From the NCBI GenBank assembly GCA_002411085.1, contig DHQK01000090.1:1-13021 (forward strand): 13,021 nt of DNA. The letters run 5' to 3'. A program made the position numbers and the translations under genes. Shown here piece by piece: positions 6,685-13,021 of this stretch; the stretch's first letter is position 1, and the number at the start of each line of letters is the position of its first letter. The notes under the pieces were generated by a model, which ran no database searches, had not been told where the DNA came from, and was given only the letters and a program-made list of their open reading frames with translations. The stretch is from Marinilabilia sp. UBA5340 (GTDB lineage Bacteria > Bacteroidota > Bacteroidia > Bacteroidales > Marinilabiliaceae).

Positions 6685-6721
6685 CCTTTGAGATATTAGG
6701 ATTCATATATTGAAAAGTAAA

Positions 6722-6770
6722 AATCCCCAAATGTTGGGATTGTTGCATCAAAGTGCTTTTGCTATTTTTG
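6722..6770 (+). promoter_or_regulatory. Candidate feoAB promoter with overlapping palindrome
   Basis: TATTTTTG (6763-6770) follows an ATTG -33 element (6739-6742) after 20 bp. An imperfect palindrome, AATCCC (6722-6727) / GGGATT (6736-6741) with inner AA/TT, covers the -33 element, the position expected of a repressor operator. Transcription would start near 6777, leaving a leader of about 185 nt before the feoB ATG, with the hairpin GGGTTTT/AAAACCC at 6855-6872. Confidence 0.45.
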
Positions 6771-6962
6771 AAAAATTTTAGAATGTGGAGACATTAAAAC
6801 AGAACAGCAAAAACAGGTGACTATTGGCAACCTTTACGGGAAGAAAGTTTTTTGGGGTTTTGTCAAAAACCCAGCGCAAATATTGTATTTCTAACCGTCA
6901 AAAAACAAGCACACCTCCACTAATCATTGAAATTCAAGGTATTTAGAACGTTTTCAGGATAT

Positions 6963-9452
6963 ATGAATTTATCAGAGTTAACGAACGGGCAGGAAGGGGT
7001 TATCGTAAAAGTAAAAGGACACGGTGCTTTTCGTAAACGCATCATAGAAATGGGTTTTATCAGGGGTAAAAAGGTAACAGTCGTAAAAAATGCTCCACTG
7101 AAAGATCCCATTGAGTACAAAATAATGGACTACAAAGTTTCACTGCGACGAAGCGAAGCCAGACTCATTGAGGTGATCAGTCGTAGAGAAGCAGAGGAGA
7201 TGGATGCAAGAACATACAACGGAACTATTACAGATGATCTTTTGGCAAGAAAAGCCACAGAAAAACGTAAAACCATCAATGTTGCTCTGGTAGGAAACCC
7301 CAATTGCGGAAAAACCACCATATTCAATCAGGCCAGTGGAGCCAATGAACATGTTGGCAATTACAGTGGTGTCACCATCGATATTAAAACCGGACATTTT
7401 CATCATAAAGGTTATACTCTAAAGGTTTCCGACCTGCCTGGCACCTATTCACTTTCGGCTTACAGCCCCGAAGAGGTATTTGTACGCGAACACATCAGCC
7501 AGGAGACACCCGACATTATCATCAATGTGGTAGATGCCTCCAATCTGGAACGAAATCTCTACCTTACTTCTCAGTTGATTGATATGGATGTCCGCACCGT
7601 TGTGGCATTGAACATGTTTGATGACTTACAGAGGAAAGGTGACAAACTGGATTACCAGCAACTGGGCACCCTTCTCGGAATTCCTTTCGTGCCTACCGTT
7701 GGCTCCCGGGGAACGGGGATAGAAGAATTATTTGCCAAAGTGGTGGATGTGTATGAAGACAAAATAGAAGAGGCACGCAGAATAAAAATAAACTATGGTG
7801 AGAATATTGAAAAAGCCATTGATGCAATAGAAAAAAAAGCTGTTAATTTTCCGGAGATTACAAGCAAAATTTCTTCGAGATTTCTGGCCATCAAGCTATT
7901 GGAAAAGGATAAGGTTTTCAGAGAGCAAATTGACTCAGAGGATTTTTCACCTGTTATCAAAGAAACAGAAAAGCAAATCGTCAAACTGGAAGAACTTTTC
8001 CAGGAAGACACAGAAACCGTCATTACCGATGCCCGCTATGGATTTATAGCCGGGGCCATGAAAGAAACCTATAAGGAAAATCCCCAGACCAGGCGAAGAA
8101 AAACCGACATTATTGATTCTGTTCTGACGCACAAATTATTTGGATTTCCTTTCTTTTTCTTTTTTATATGGCTGATGTTTCAAGCCACATTTCGTTTGGG
8201 TGAATACCCTATGGGATGGATAGAAGAGGGCGTAGCAGTGCTCTCACAGTGGGCATCGGCAATTTTGCCGGCCGGACCATTCACCGACCTCATCGTGGAT
8301 GGCATAATTGGAGGGGTTGGAGGTGTCATCGTATTTCTTCCAAACATCCTGATCTTATTTTTCTTTATATCCTTCATGGAAGACACCGGTTATATGGCCC
8401 GGGCTGCTTTCATTATGGACAAGGTAATGCACAAAATAGGGTTGCACGGAAAATCATTTATCCCCCTAATCATGGGATTTGGCTGTAACGTACCAGCCAT
8501 TATGGCCACCCGCACTATTGAAGACCGAAACAACCGGTTACTGACCATGCTCATCAATCCGTTTATGTCATGCAGTGCACGATTACCGGTCTACATCCTT
8601 TTGATAGGTGCATTTTTTCCTGATCATCCGGGAACAGTGCTATTTTTGCTTTACGGCACCGGAATAGCGTTGGCTGTCATTGTAGCGCGAATATTCAAAA
8701 GGTTTTTGTTCAAAAAATCGGATACTCCGTTTGTTATGGAGCTCCCTCCTTATCGGCTCCCGACACTGAAAAGCACTACCCGACACATGTGGTTCAAAGG
8801 AAGCCAGTATTTGAAAAAAATGGGAGGAGTAATAATGGTCGCCTCAGTTATTATTTGGTTCTTGGGTTATTATCCCCGTCAAAATGCCCAAACCGAGGCT
8901 ATTGAAAAACAAAAACAAGAACTGGTTCAAAAGTACACAGAACTCAAAAAACATACAGATGGTGAAGTTGTTGATAAAATAGAAACAGAACAACAAGAAA
9001 AACTTGAACATCTGGATCATCTGCAGGAGAAGCTTCGGCACGAGGGCAGTTATATCGGAAGGCTTGGGAAAAGTATAGAACCCGCAATTGAACCTTTAGG
9101 ATTTGACTGGAAAATGGGTGTCAGTTTACTGAGTGGGGTTGCTGCAAAAGAAATTGTTGTGAGCACCATGGCCGTATTGTATCAAACGGATGATGCTGAA
9201 GCAAGTGGCAATGCGCAATTAATAGCACAAATCAGAAATGACAAATACCCGGATGGCACTCCGGTTTTTACCACATTATCAGCCATCTCGTTTTTGGTAT
9301 TCATTTTGATTTATTTCCCCTGCGTGGCTGTAATTGCTGCTATCAGAAAAGAATCAGCCTCATGGAAATGGGCACTCTTTACCATTTTCTATACTACCGG
9401 GCTGGCGTACTTTTTGTCGCTTATTATTTATCAGGTGGGACAGATGTTCTGA
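6963..9452 (+). CDS. feoB: Ferrous iron transporter, FeoA-FeoB fusion
   Basis: An 829-residue fusion that imports Fe(II) across the inner membrane. The first 73 or so residues are a FeoA SH3-like domain (MNLSELTNG...GHGAFRKRIIEMGFIRG). The cytoplasmic G domain has G1 GNPNCGKT (111-118), G3 DLPG (157-160) and G4 NMFD (217-220), followed by the helical NFeoB region. The membrane part starts near residue 389 and includes the gate motif GFGCNVPAI (505-513) and a second Cys motif, FMSCSARLPVY (534-544). A charged coiled-coil-like insertion (about 639-697, rich in E, Q and K) sits between membrane segments before GVAAKEIVVSTM. The frame is open back to a TTG at 6927, but FeoA proteins begin at the MxLSEL motif, and AGGA precedes the ATG at 6963, so I place the start there. 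A Cys-rich partner gene follows. Confidence 0.95.
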   Translation: MNLSELTNGQEGVIVKVKGHGAFRKRIIEMGFIRGKKVTVVKNAPLKDPIEYKIMDYKVSLRRSEARLIEVISRREAEEMDARTYNGTITDDLLARKATEKRKTINVALVGNPNCGKTTIFNQASGANEHVGNYSGVTIDIKTGHFHHKGYTLKVSDLPGTYSLSAYSPEEVFVREHISQETPDIIINVVDASNLERNLYLTSQLIDMDVRTVVALNMFDDLQRKGDKLDYQQLGTLLGIPFVPTVGSRGTGIEELFAKVVDVYEDKIEEARRIKINYGENIEKAIDAIEKKAVNFPEITSKISSRFLAIKLLEKDKVFREQIDSEDFSPVIKETEKQIVKLEELFQEDTETVITDARYGFIAGAMKETYKENPQTRRRKTDIIDSVLTHKLFGFPFFFFFIWLMFQATFRLGEYPMGWIEEGVAVLSQWASAILPAGPFTDLIVDGIIGGVGGVIVFLPNILILFFFISFMEDTGYMARAAFIMDKVMHKIGLHGKSFIPLIMGFGCNVPAIMATRTIEDRNNRLLTMLINPFMSCSARLPVYILLIGAFFPDHPGTVLFLLYGTGIALAVIVARIFKRFLFKKSDTPFVMELPPYRLPTLKSTTRHMWFKGSQYLKKMGGVIMVASVIIWFLGYYPRQNAQTEAIEKQKQELVQKYTELKKHTDGEVVDKIETEQQEKLEHLDHLQEKLRHEGSYIGRLGKSIEPAIEPLGFDWKMGVSLLSGVAAKEIVVSTMAVLYQTDDAEASGNAQLIAQIRNDKYPDGTPVFTTLSAISFLVFILIYFPCVAVIAAIRKESASWKWALFTIFYTTGLAYFLSLIIYQVGQMF

Positions 9453-9501
9453 GTTCCGGGTTTTGAGTTCCGGGTTCCGGGTTGTGGGTTTTTAGTTGAA
9501 C
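9453..9501 (+). repeat. Seven degenerate heptamers, GTTCCGG type
   Basis: Directly after the feoB TGA the sequence divides without gaps into seven 7-nt units that all begin GTT: GTTCCGG, GTTTTGA, GTTCCGG, GTTCCGG, GTTGTGG, GTTTTTA, GTTGAAC. Three units are identical. The run fills most of the 66-bp gap between feoB and the next gene. It forms no obvious hairpin and is not a coding extension, because it follows the stop codon. Confidence 0.8.
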
Positions 9502-9518
9502 GAAAAAAAGAAAGGTTT

Positions 9519-9725
9519 ATGATGATACAGGAAGTTTTAACAGGCATTGCGGTAAGCGCAGCATTTATTTATACGTTTTATTCCTTCTGGAAAACCATGT
9601 TTTCCAACAACGGAAGGGCCTGCGGAGGAGGTTGTCCTTCCTGCTCGGCCAAAGACCTGCTGATAAATGACATAAACAAAAAAGGGAAGAGGCCCAAATT
9701 CAATGAATTCAGACCTCTCAGATAA
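9519..9725 (+). CDS. FeoB-associated Cys-rich membrane protein
   Basis: A 68-residue protein of the type found directly after feoB (FeoB_associated family). It has one N-terminal membrane helix (about 5-27), then a Cys cluster CGGGCPSC (35-42), and a basic cytoplasmic-looking tail. The Cx3Cx2C cluster could bind iron or another metal close to the FeoB pore; like the short FeoC proteins it is thought to assist iron uptake, but a mechanism is not proven. Two adjacent ATG codons (9519 and 9522) follow AAGAAAGG, which is better spaced for the second. It is co-transcribed with feoB across the heptamer repeat. Its stop lies only 2 bp from the stop of convergent pepD, and its 3' end contains a hairpin that may end the opposing transcript. 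Confidence 0.85.
   Translation: MMIQEVLTGIAVSAAFIYTFYSFWKTMFSNNGRACGGGCPSCSAKDLLINDINKKGKRPKFNEFRPLR
9688..9718. terminator. Possible terminator within the 3' coding end
   Basis: AGAGG (9688-9692) pairs with CCTCT (9714-9718) and AATTC (9697-9701) with GAATT (9705-9709), separated by a 4x4 internal loop and closed by a 3-nt loop. On the minus strand, downstream of pepD, it is followed after 4 nt by six T residues (9683-9678). On the plus strand only a short TTTT (9726-9729) follows, after 7 nt. It is the only terminator-like structure I see for the convergent feo and pepD transcripts. Confidence 0.35.
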
Positions 9726-9727
9726 TT

Positions 9728-11182
9728 TTATTGCGACTTCAGGATTAATAACAGATGGTCCCAAAACTTACGCACCGTCTCAATATCCAGGCGTTCGTCG
9801 GGAGAATGGGCCCCTTTTATGGTAGGCCCTATTGAGATCATGTCCATATCGGGATATTTCTGTAAAAACAAGCCACATTCCAGTCCTGCATGTATGGCCT
9901 TCACTTCGGGTTTTTGGCCAAATAGTTGCTGATACGTAGAAACGGCTACATCCAAAACCGGGGATTCCATATCAGGCTCCCAGCCCGGATAACCATCAGA
10001 GTGTTCCACATGCGCTCCTGCAAGTTCGAACACACTACTCACCATGTTTGCGATATCGTCACGTGCACTTTCTACAGAACTTCGCTGACTTGTGGTAACA
10101 AGAATATCTCCATCCTGCATCTTTACAGAGGCAAGATTGGTAGAAGTTTCCACCAACCCATCAATCGTTTTGCTCCATCCCATAACACCATGCGGGCAGG
10201 CATACAAAGCATTCAATAATTGTTTTTGAAAGCCTGACGAAAAAACACGTTCGGGAAGATCTGTTGAACCAAGCTTTAGTTTAACACCAGGATCGGTGTA
10301 TCTTAATTCCTGTTCTACATCATGAACAAGCATATTCAACACCACACGGGCTTCTTCCTTATACTTTGAGGGAACCACTCCAACAGCTCTGGCTTCGCGG
10401 GCTATAGCATTCCGGAGATTACCTCCTTGAATACTGGCAACTCTAAAACCATACTCTTTTGCCATTTGATAAAGGTAACGCACCAAAATTTTATTGGCAT
10501 TCCCCAGTCCTTTGTGAATATCATCGCCTGAGTGTCCACCTTTCAGGCCGGTTACTTCAACTTCGATTGCTGTATATCCGGCTGGAACCTGATCATATAC
10601 AGGTTTAAATGACGCCAGTGTATCAATTCCTCCGGCACATCCGATGAACAATTCTCCTTCATCTTCGGAATCAAGATTGATCAAAGTTCTCCCTTCAAAG
10701 AAGCCCTCTTCCAGATTAAAAGCACCTGTCAGGCCTGTTTCTTCGTCCACCGTAAAAAGACATTCCAATGCAGGATGAGGAATATCTTCAGCTACCAGCA
10801 ATGCCAGTTGAGCAGCCATCCCAATTCCGTCATCAGCACCAAGTGTGGTCCCATCTGCTTTAATCCATCCACCGTCACGCACCGGAACGATCGGATCTTT
10901 GAAAAAATCATGCTTTTTATCATTATTCTTCTCTCCCACCATATCCACATGCGACTGAAGTACAACAGCATTCTTATCTTCCATCCCCGGAGTAGCCGGT
11001 TTACATATCACCACATTCCCTATTTTATCCTTTCTGGCTTTCAGATTATGGTCAGCTGCAAACTCTAATAACCATTGTACTATTTTTTCTTCATGCTTAG
11101 AAGGCCTGGGAATCTGACATATTTTATCAAAAAAGGCCCATACTTTCTCCGGATATAATCCGTCAAAAACATTATTTATCAT
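9728..11182 (-). CDS. pepD: Aminoacyl-histidine dipeptidase (peptidase M20C)
   Basis: A 484-residue cytosolic di-zinc dipeptidase that hydrolyses a broad set of dipeptides, including Xaa-His types. All family metal and catalytic residues are in place: HVD (H78, D80), LGADDG (D117), DEETG (E147-E148), NLDSED (D171) and GAHSPDE (H459). The length matches E. coli PepD (485). The lid or dimerisation domain lies between about residue 186 and 400. No signal peptide is visible. The gene is the last of a leftward cluster after the SirB1-like gene (27-bp gap, no promoter seen), and its role is presumably peptide nitrogen recycling. The ATG at 11182 begins at the expected N-terminus with LYPEKVWAFFDKICQIPRPS. 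Confidence 0.96.
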   Translation of the reverse strand: MINNVFDGLYPEKVWAFFDKICQIPRPSKHEEKIVQWLLEFAADHNLKARKDKIGNVVICKPATPGMEDKNAVVLQSHVDMVGEKNNDKKHDFFKDPIVPVRDGGWIKADGTTLGADDGIGMAAQLALLVAEDIPHPALECLFTVDEETGLTGAFNLEEGFFEGRTLINLDSEDEGELFIGCAGGIDTLASFKPVYDQVPAGYTAIEVEVTGLKGGHSGDDIHKGLGNANKILVRYLYQMAKEYGFRVASIQGGNLRNAIAREARAVGVVPSKYKEEARVVLNMLVHDVEQELRYTDPGVKLKLGSTDLPERVFSSGFQKQLLNALYACPHGVMGWSKTIDGLVETSTNLASVKMQDGDILVTTSQRSSVESARDDIANMVSSVFELAGAHVEHSDGYPGWEPDMESPVLDVAVSTYQQLFGQKPEVKAIHAGLECGLFLQKYPDMDMISIGPTIKGAHSPDERLDIETVRKFWDHLLLILKSQ

Positions 11183-11209
11183 TCTTAAAACTGTTAGATA
11201 TTAGTAAAA

Positions 11210-12103
11210 TCATTTCCCGGACACATTGGTATCCTCATCCATAATGGCCAGCAGCTCCCGGATTTCTTCAATTTTTACAAGCTGCCCTGTATGCTCATAG
11301 GCCATCACCAGATTGTTGAGGACTCTGCGAATAATATCCAGATTGGAACAAGGTTCATAATAAGACTCCCGGGGCTCCAGCTTTTGTTGCTTAATAAAGT
11401 GTTCTATCTCTCTCCGCCCCAAAACAGCTCCTTTATTTATGGGATTGATGTAGAAAAGTACGGAAGACTCATCTCCGGAAGTAATCATAGGCCCGTTGTT
11501 TGGCTCATCCATATAGGCCAAAATAAAATTCTTCGGAAGATTAACACCATAAACCGGCAATCCTAAACGATTGGCAATGACAGAATAAATAATCGACAGT
11601 GAAATAGGATTTCCTTTGCGTGTGTCCAGCACATCGCAAATAAATGAATTCTGCGGAGAAAGAAAATTGCTGTTGTTACGAGAAAAACCATGCACATCAA
11701 AAAGAATATGATTCAGAATACGTACTTTTTCAAGTGCAGTAAGGTGTTCATTCAGCTCCAGCCAGATATCTTTTCTTAATTTATTAATGGCAGCATCCAA
11801 CTCTTCAAGCGTTAGTTCCGGATACTGATATTTAGCTACCAGCCATGCACCCGTTAATAAATCATCTCCATCGAAAGTCACCCATGCACGGAAGCGTTTT
11901 CTTACATCCCGGAATTGCAATGAATGAATAATATTCTCAATTCTATGCTGAAAAATACCATCAGGATGTTCTTCCCAGGCTTTCTCGAGCTCAGGCACAA
12001 TTTCCACTTCCGCTTTCATCAGTTCATTTTCCACGGTGTTGAAAATCTCCTCGCTGGGATCGTCCAGCAAACTTATCAGTGCCTTTATCTTGTTGGTTTC
12101 CAT
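11210..12103 (-). CDS. SirB1 / transglutaminase-like family protein
   Basis: A 297-residue protein with a Transglut_core2 (SirB1-type) domain. The N-terminal 70 residues are helical, HEAT-like (LISLLDDPSEEIFNTVENEL). The core signature is NSFICDVLDTRKGNPISLSI (152-171) continuing into IYSVIANRLGLPVYGVNLP. A C-terminal helical repeat (about 254-285, NLDIIRRVLNNLVMAYEHTG) resembles the TPR-like end of this family. As I recall the family, the transglutaminase nucleophile is absent and the position after the conserved Pro usually reads HF; here it reads KNF, with Asn192 where His is expected, so enzymatic activity is unlikely. The molecular role is unknown. It lies 12 bp after the phosphorylase gene and before pepD in one apparent operon; this ATG is the only in-frame one near the start. 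Confidence 0.82.
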   Translation of the reverse strand: METNKIKALISLLDDPSEEIFNTVENELMKAEVEIVPELEKAWEEHPDGIFQHRIENIIHSLQFRDVRKRFRAWVTFDGDDLLTGAWLVAKYQYPELTLEELDAAINKLRKDIWLELNEHLTALEKVRILNHILFDVHGFSRNNSNFLSPQNSFICDVLDTRKGNPISLSIIYSVIANRLGLPVYGVNLPKNFILAYMDEPNNGPMITSGDESSVLFYINPINKGAVLGRREIEHFIKQQKLEPRESYYEPCSNLDIIRRVLNNLVMAYEHTGQLVKIEEIRELLAIMDEDTNVSGK

Positions 12104-12115
12104 AAATACAAAACC

Positions 12116-12991
12116 TTATTGAGACAAACGATCCAGCACATACTGAATCAGTGATTTAATCACAGGTTTATAATCTTTACTGTATGCTCCTGCCTTCCGG
12201 TTGGCAATAATAGCGCAGACCGTCGCAGCATGGTGCCCCATCAGCCTTGATAAACCATAAATCGCGGAACACTCCATCTCATAATTGGTAATACGCTCCT
12301 CTTGATATCGAAATGCAGATAACTTCTCATTAATATCCGAATCCTGCAGTTTGAGACGCAACACACGTCCTTGGGGGCCATAAAAACCGGGCGCTGAAAT
12401 GGTAACTCCTTTATGAACATTTTCCCCGTCCAAAAGGTTGAACAGGACTTCTCCGGCATCCACCACATAAGGTTTCGTTAGTCGAACAGACCATCCGGTT
12501 TCTTCAATCAATTCTTTTTCAAAATCGAGGTTGCAGATGCTTTCGCATCCCTCATAGAAGTTGAGCAACCCATCAAAACCAATGGCTTTTTGACTCAACA
12601 ACCAGCTGTCAACCGGAAGATCCTTCTGTAACGAACCGGAAGTTCCGATGCGCACAATATTCAGAGAAGTCTTTTTCTCTTTAATGGTGCGTGTTTCAAA
12701 ATCTATATTCACCAATGCATCCAGTTCATTCAACACGATATCAATATTATCGGTACCTATACCTGTTGAAAGAACCGTAAACCGGGTTCCGTTATAACTT
12801 CCTGTGCGGGACACAAACTCCCTGTTACTACTCCGAAAATCGGTCTTATCAAAAAATCCGGCGACAGTTTCCACACGTCCCGGATCACCCACCAAAATAA
12901 CATTTGGAGCCAGTTCTCCAGGTTTAATATGGAGATGAAAAACGGAACCGTCGGGATTTATTATTAATTCTGATTCTTCAATTCTAGTCAT
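12116..12991 (-). CDS. Nucleoside phosphorylase, uridine phosphorylase-like
   Basis: A 291-residue enzyme of the PNP/UDP phosphorylase family, which splits nucleosides with phosphate to a base and ribose-1-phosphate. Phosphate-site motifs are GDPGRV (35-40, R39) and RIGTSGS (114-120, R114); STGIGTDN (75-82) is a further family motif. The ribose-binding region is NYEMECSAIYG (236-246). FYGPQGR (203-209) supplies the Gln-x-Arg pair (Q207, R209) that binds uracil in E. coli uridine phosphorylase, so uridine is the likeliest substrate. It is about 40 residues longer than E. coli Udp, partly through a charged insertion near 92-112. It is first in the cluster with the SirB1-like gene and pepD within this window; only 30 bp upstream are visible, and the promoter may lie outside. 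Confidence 0.88.
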   Translation of the reverse strand: MTRIEESELIINPDGSVFHLHIKPGELAPNVILVGDPGRVETVAGFFDKTDFRSSNREFVSRTGSYNGTRFTVLSTGIGTDNIDIVLNELDALVNIDFETRTIKEKKTSLNIVRIGTSGSLQKDLPVDSWLLSQKAIGFDGLLNFYEGCESICNLDFEKELIEETGWSVRLTKPYVVDAGEVLFNLLDGENVHKGVTISAPGFYGPQGRVLRLKLQDSDINEKLSAFRYQEERITNYEMECSAIYGLSRLMGHHAATVCAIIANRKAGAYSKDYKPVIKSLIQYVLDRLSQ

Positions 12992-13021
12992 AAAGTAAAT
13001 GAATTACATCAATGGTATTTG

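Larger units (their letters stand above)
6553..6962. other. Divergent regulatory region before feoAB
   Basis: A 410-bp gene-free stretch. It holds the leftward promoter candidate (6595-6622), a 10-bp inverted repeat with arms 48 bp apart (6617-6626, 6675-6684), an inner hairpin TCAGTT/AACTGA (6659-6675), a palindrome overlapping the rightward promoter (6722-6741) and a leader hairpin GGGTTTT/AAAACCC (6855-6872). I see no good match to a Fur box and no reading frame I would call a gene. Confidence 0.6.

Noticed and set aside
6927..6962. 12-residue extension of FeoB from a TTG start
   Set aside because: FeoA domains begin at the MxLSEL motif; the ATG at 6963 matches this and has an upstream AGGA.
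6553..6962. Fur box upstream of feoB
   Set aside because: I looked for a GATAATGATAATC-like inverted repeat and found no match good enough to report.
7130..8488. Several open frames of 60-100 codons opposite or within feoB
   Set aside because: All lie in other frames of a conserved gene, with low-complexity or unfamiliar translations and no start signals.
1..13021. Mobile element, phage, CRISPR or defence system
   Set aside because: No transposase, integrase, Cas, restriction or toxin-antitoxin gene is visible, and there is no terminal-repeat or CRISPR-like spacing. Gene content is core-type throughout.

Overview
The window looks like a chromosomal housekeeping segment from a member of the Bacteroidota, probably Bacteroidales or Marinilabiliales. 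Three things point there. The protein families are typical of the phylum: DUF5606, DUF3276/PUR-alpha-like, an unusually long NusB, and a FeoA-FeoB fusion followed by a small Cys-rich membrane protein. Most promoter candidates follow the Bacteroidota form, TTG or TTTG about 18-21 bp before TAnnTTTG. Most starts lack a strong Shine-Dalgarno sequence. Placement below phylum is inference. I see no tRNA, rRNA, CRISPR array, insertion sequence or prophage gene.

Layout, left to right. Positions 1-247 hold two strong leftward promoters 138 bp apart, sharing a 19-nt repeat and firing out of the window; the leader between them encodes no convincing protein. Positions 248-5028 are a leftward block. nusB, a DUF1573 lipoprotein gene and yajC form one transcription unit that ends at a strong intrinsic terminator (3208-3240). 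Downstream, a YbbR-like gene, coaE and a TerB/J-domain gene are packed tightly (3-nt gap, then a TAATG overlap), followed by DUF5606 with its own promoter candidate. Positions 5029-5342 separate nusB from a rightward DUF3276 gene, which converges with a leftward 253-residue protein of unknown function across a bidirectional terminator (5746-5786).

Positions 6553-6962 form a large divergent intergenic region with candidate promoters on both strands, a widely spaced inverted repeat and a palindrome over the putative feoB -33 element. The rightward iron operon follows: feoA-feoB fused as one gene, then a Cys-rich membrane protein, with a run of seven degenerate heptamers between them. That operon converges, with only 2 bp between stop codons, on a leftward cluster of a uridine phosphorylase-like gene, a SirB1/transglutaminase-like gene and pepD (9728-12991).

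The functions visible are rRNA antitermination (NusB), Sec translocation (YajC), CoA synthesis (CoaE), ferrous iron uptake (Feo), and nucleoside and dipeptide salvage. I do not see strong evidence for a new multi-gene system. The least explained items are the tandem promoter leader at the left edge, the 253-residue orphan protein, the inverted-repeat intergenic region before feoB, and the heptamer run inside the feo operon. Two long reading frames that start at TTG (3224 and 6927) have wrong starts; the corrected starts are given.
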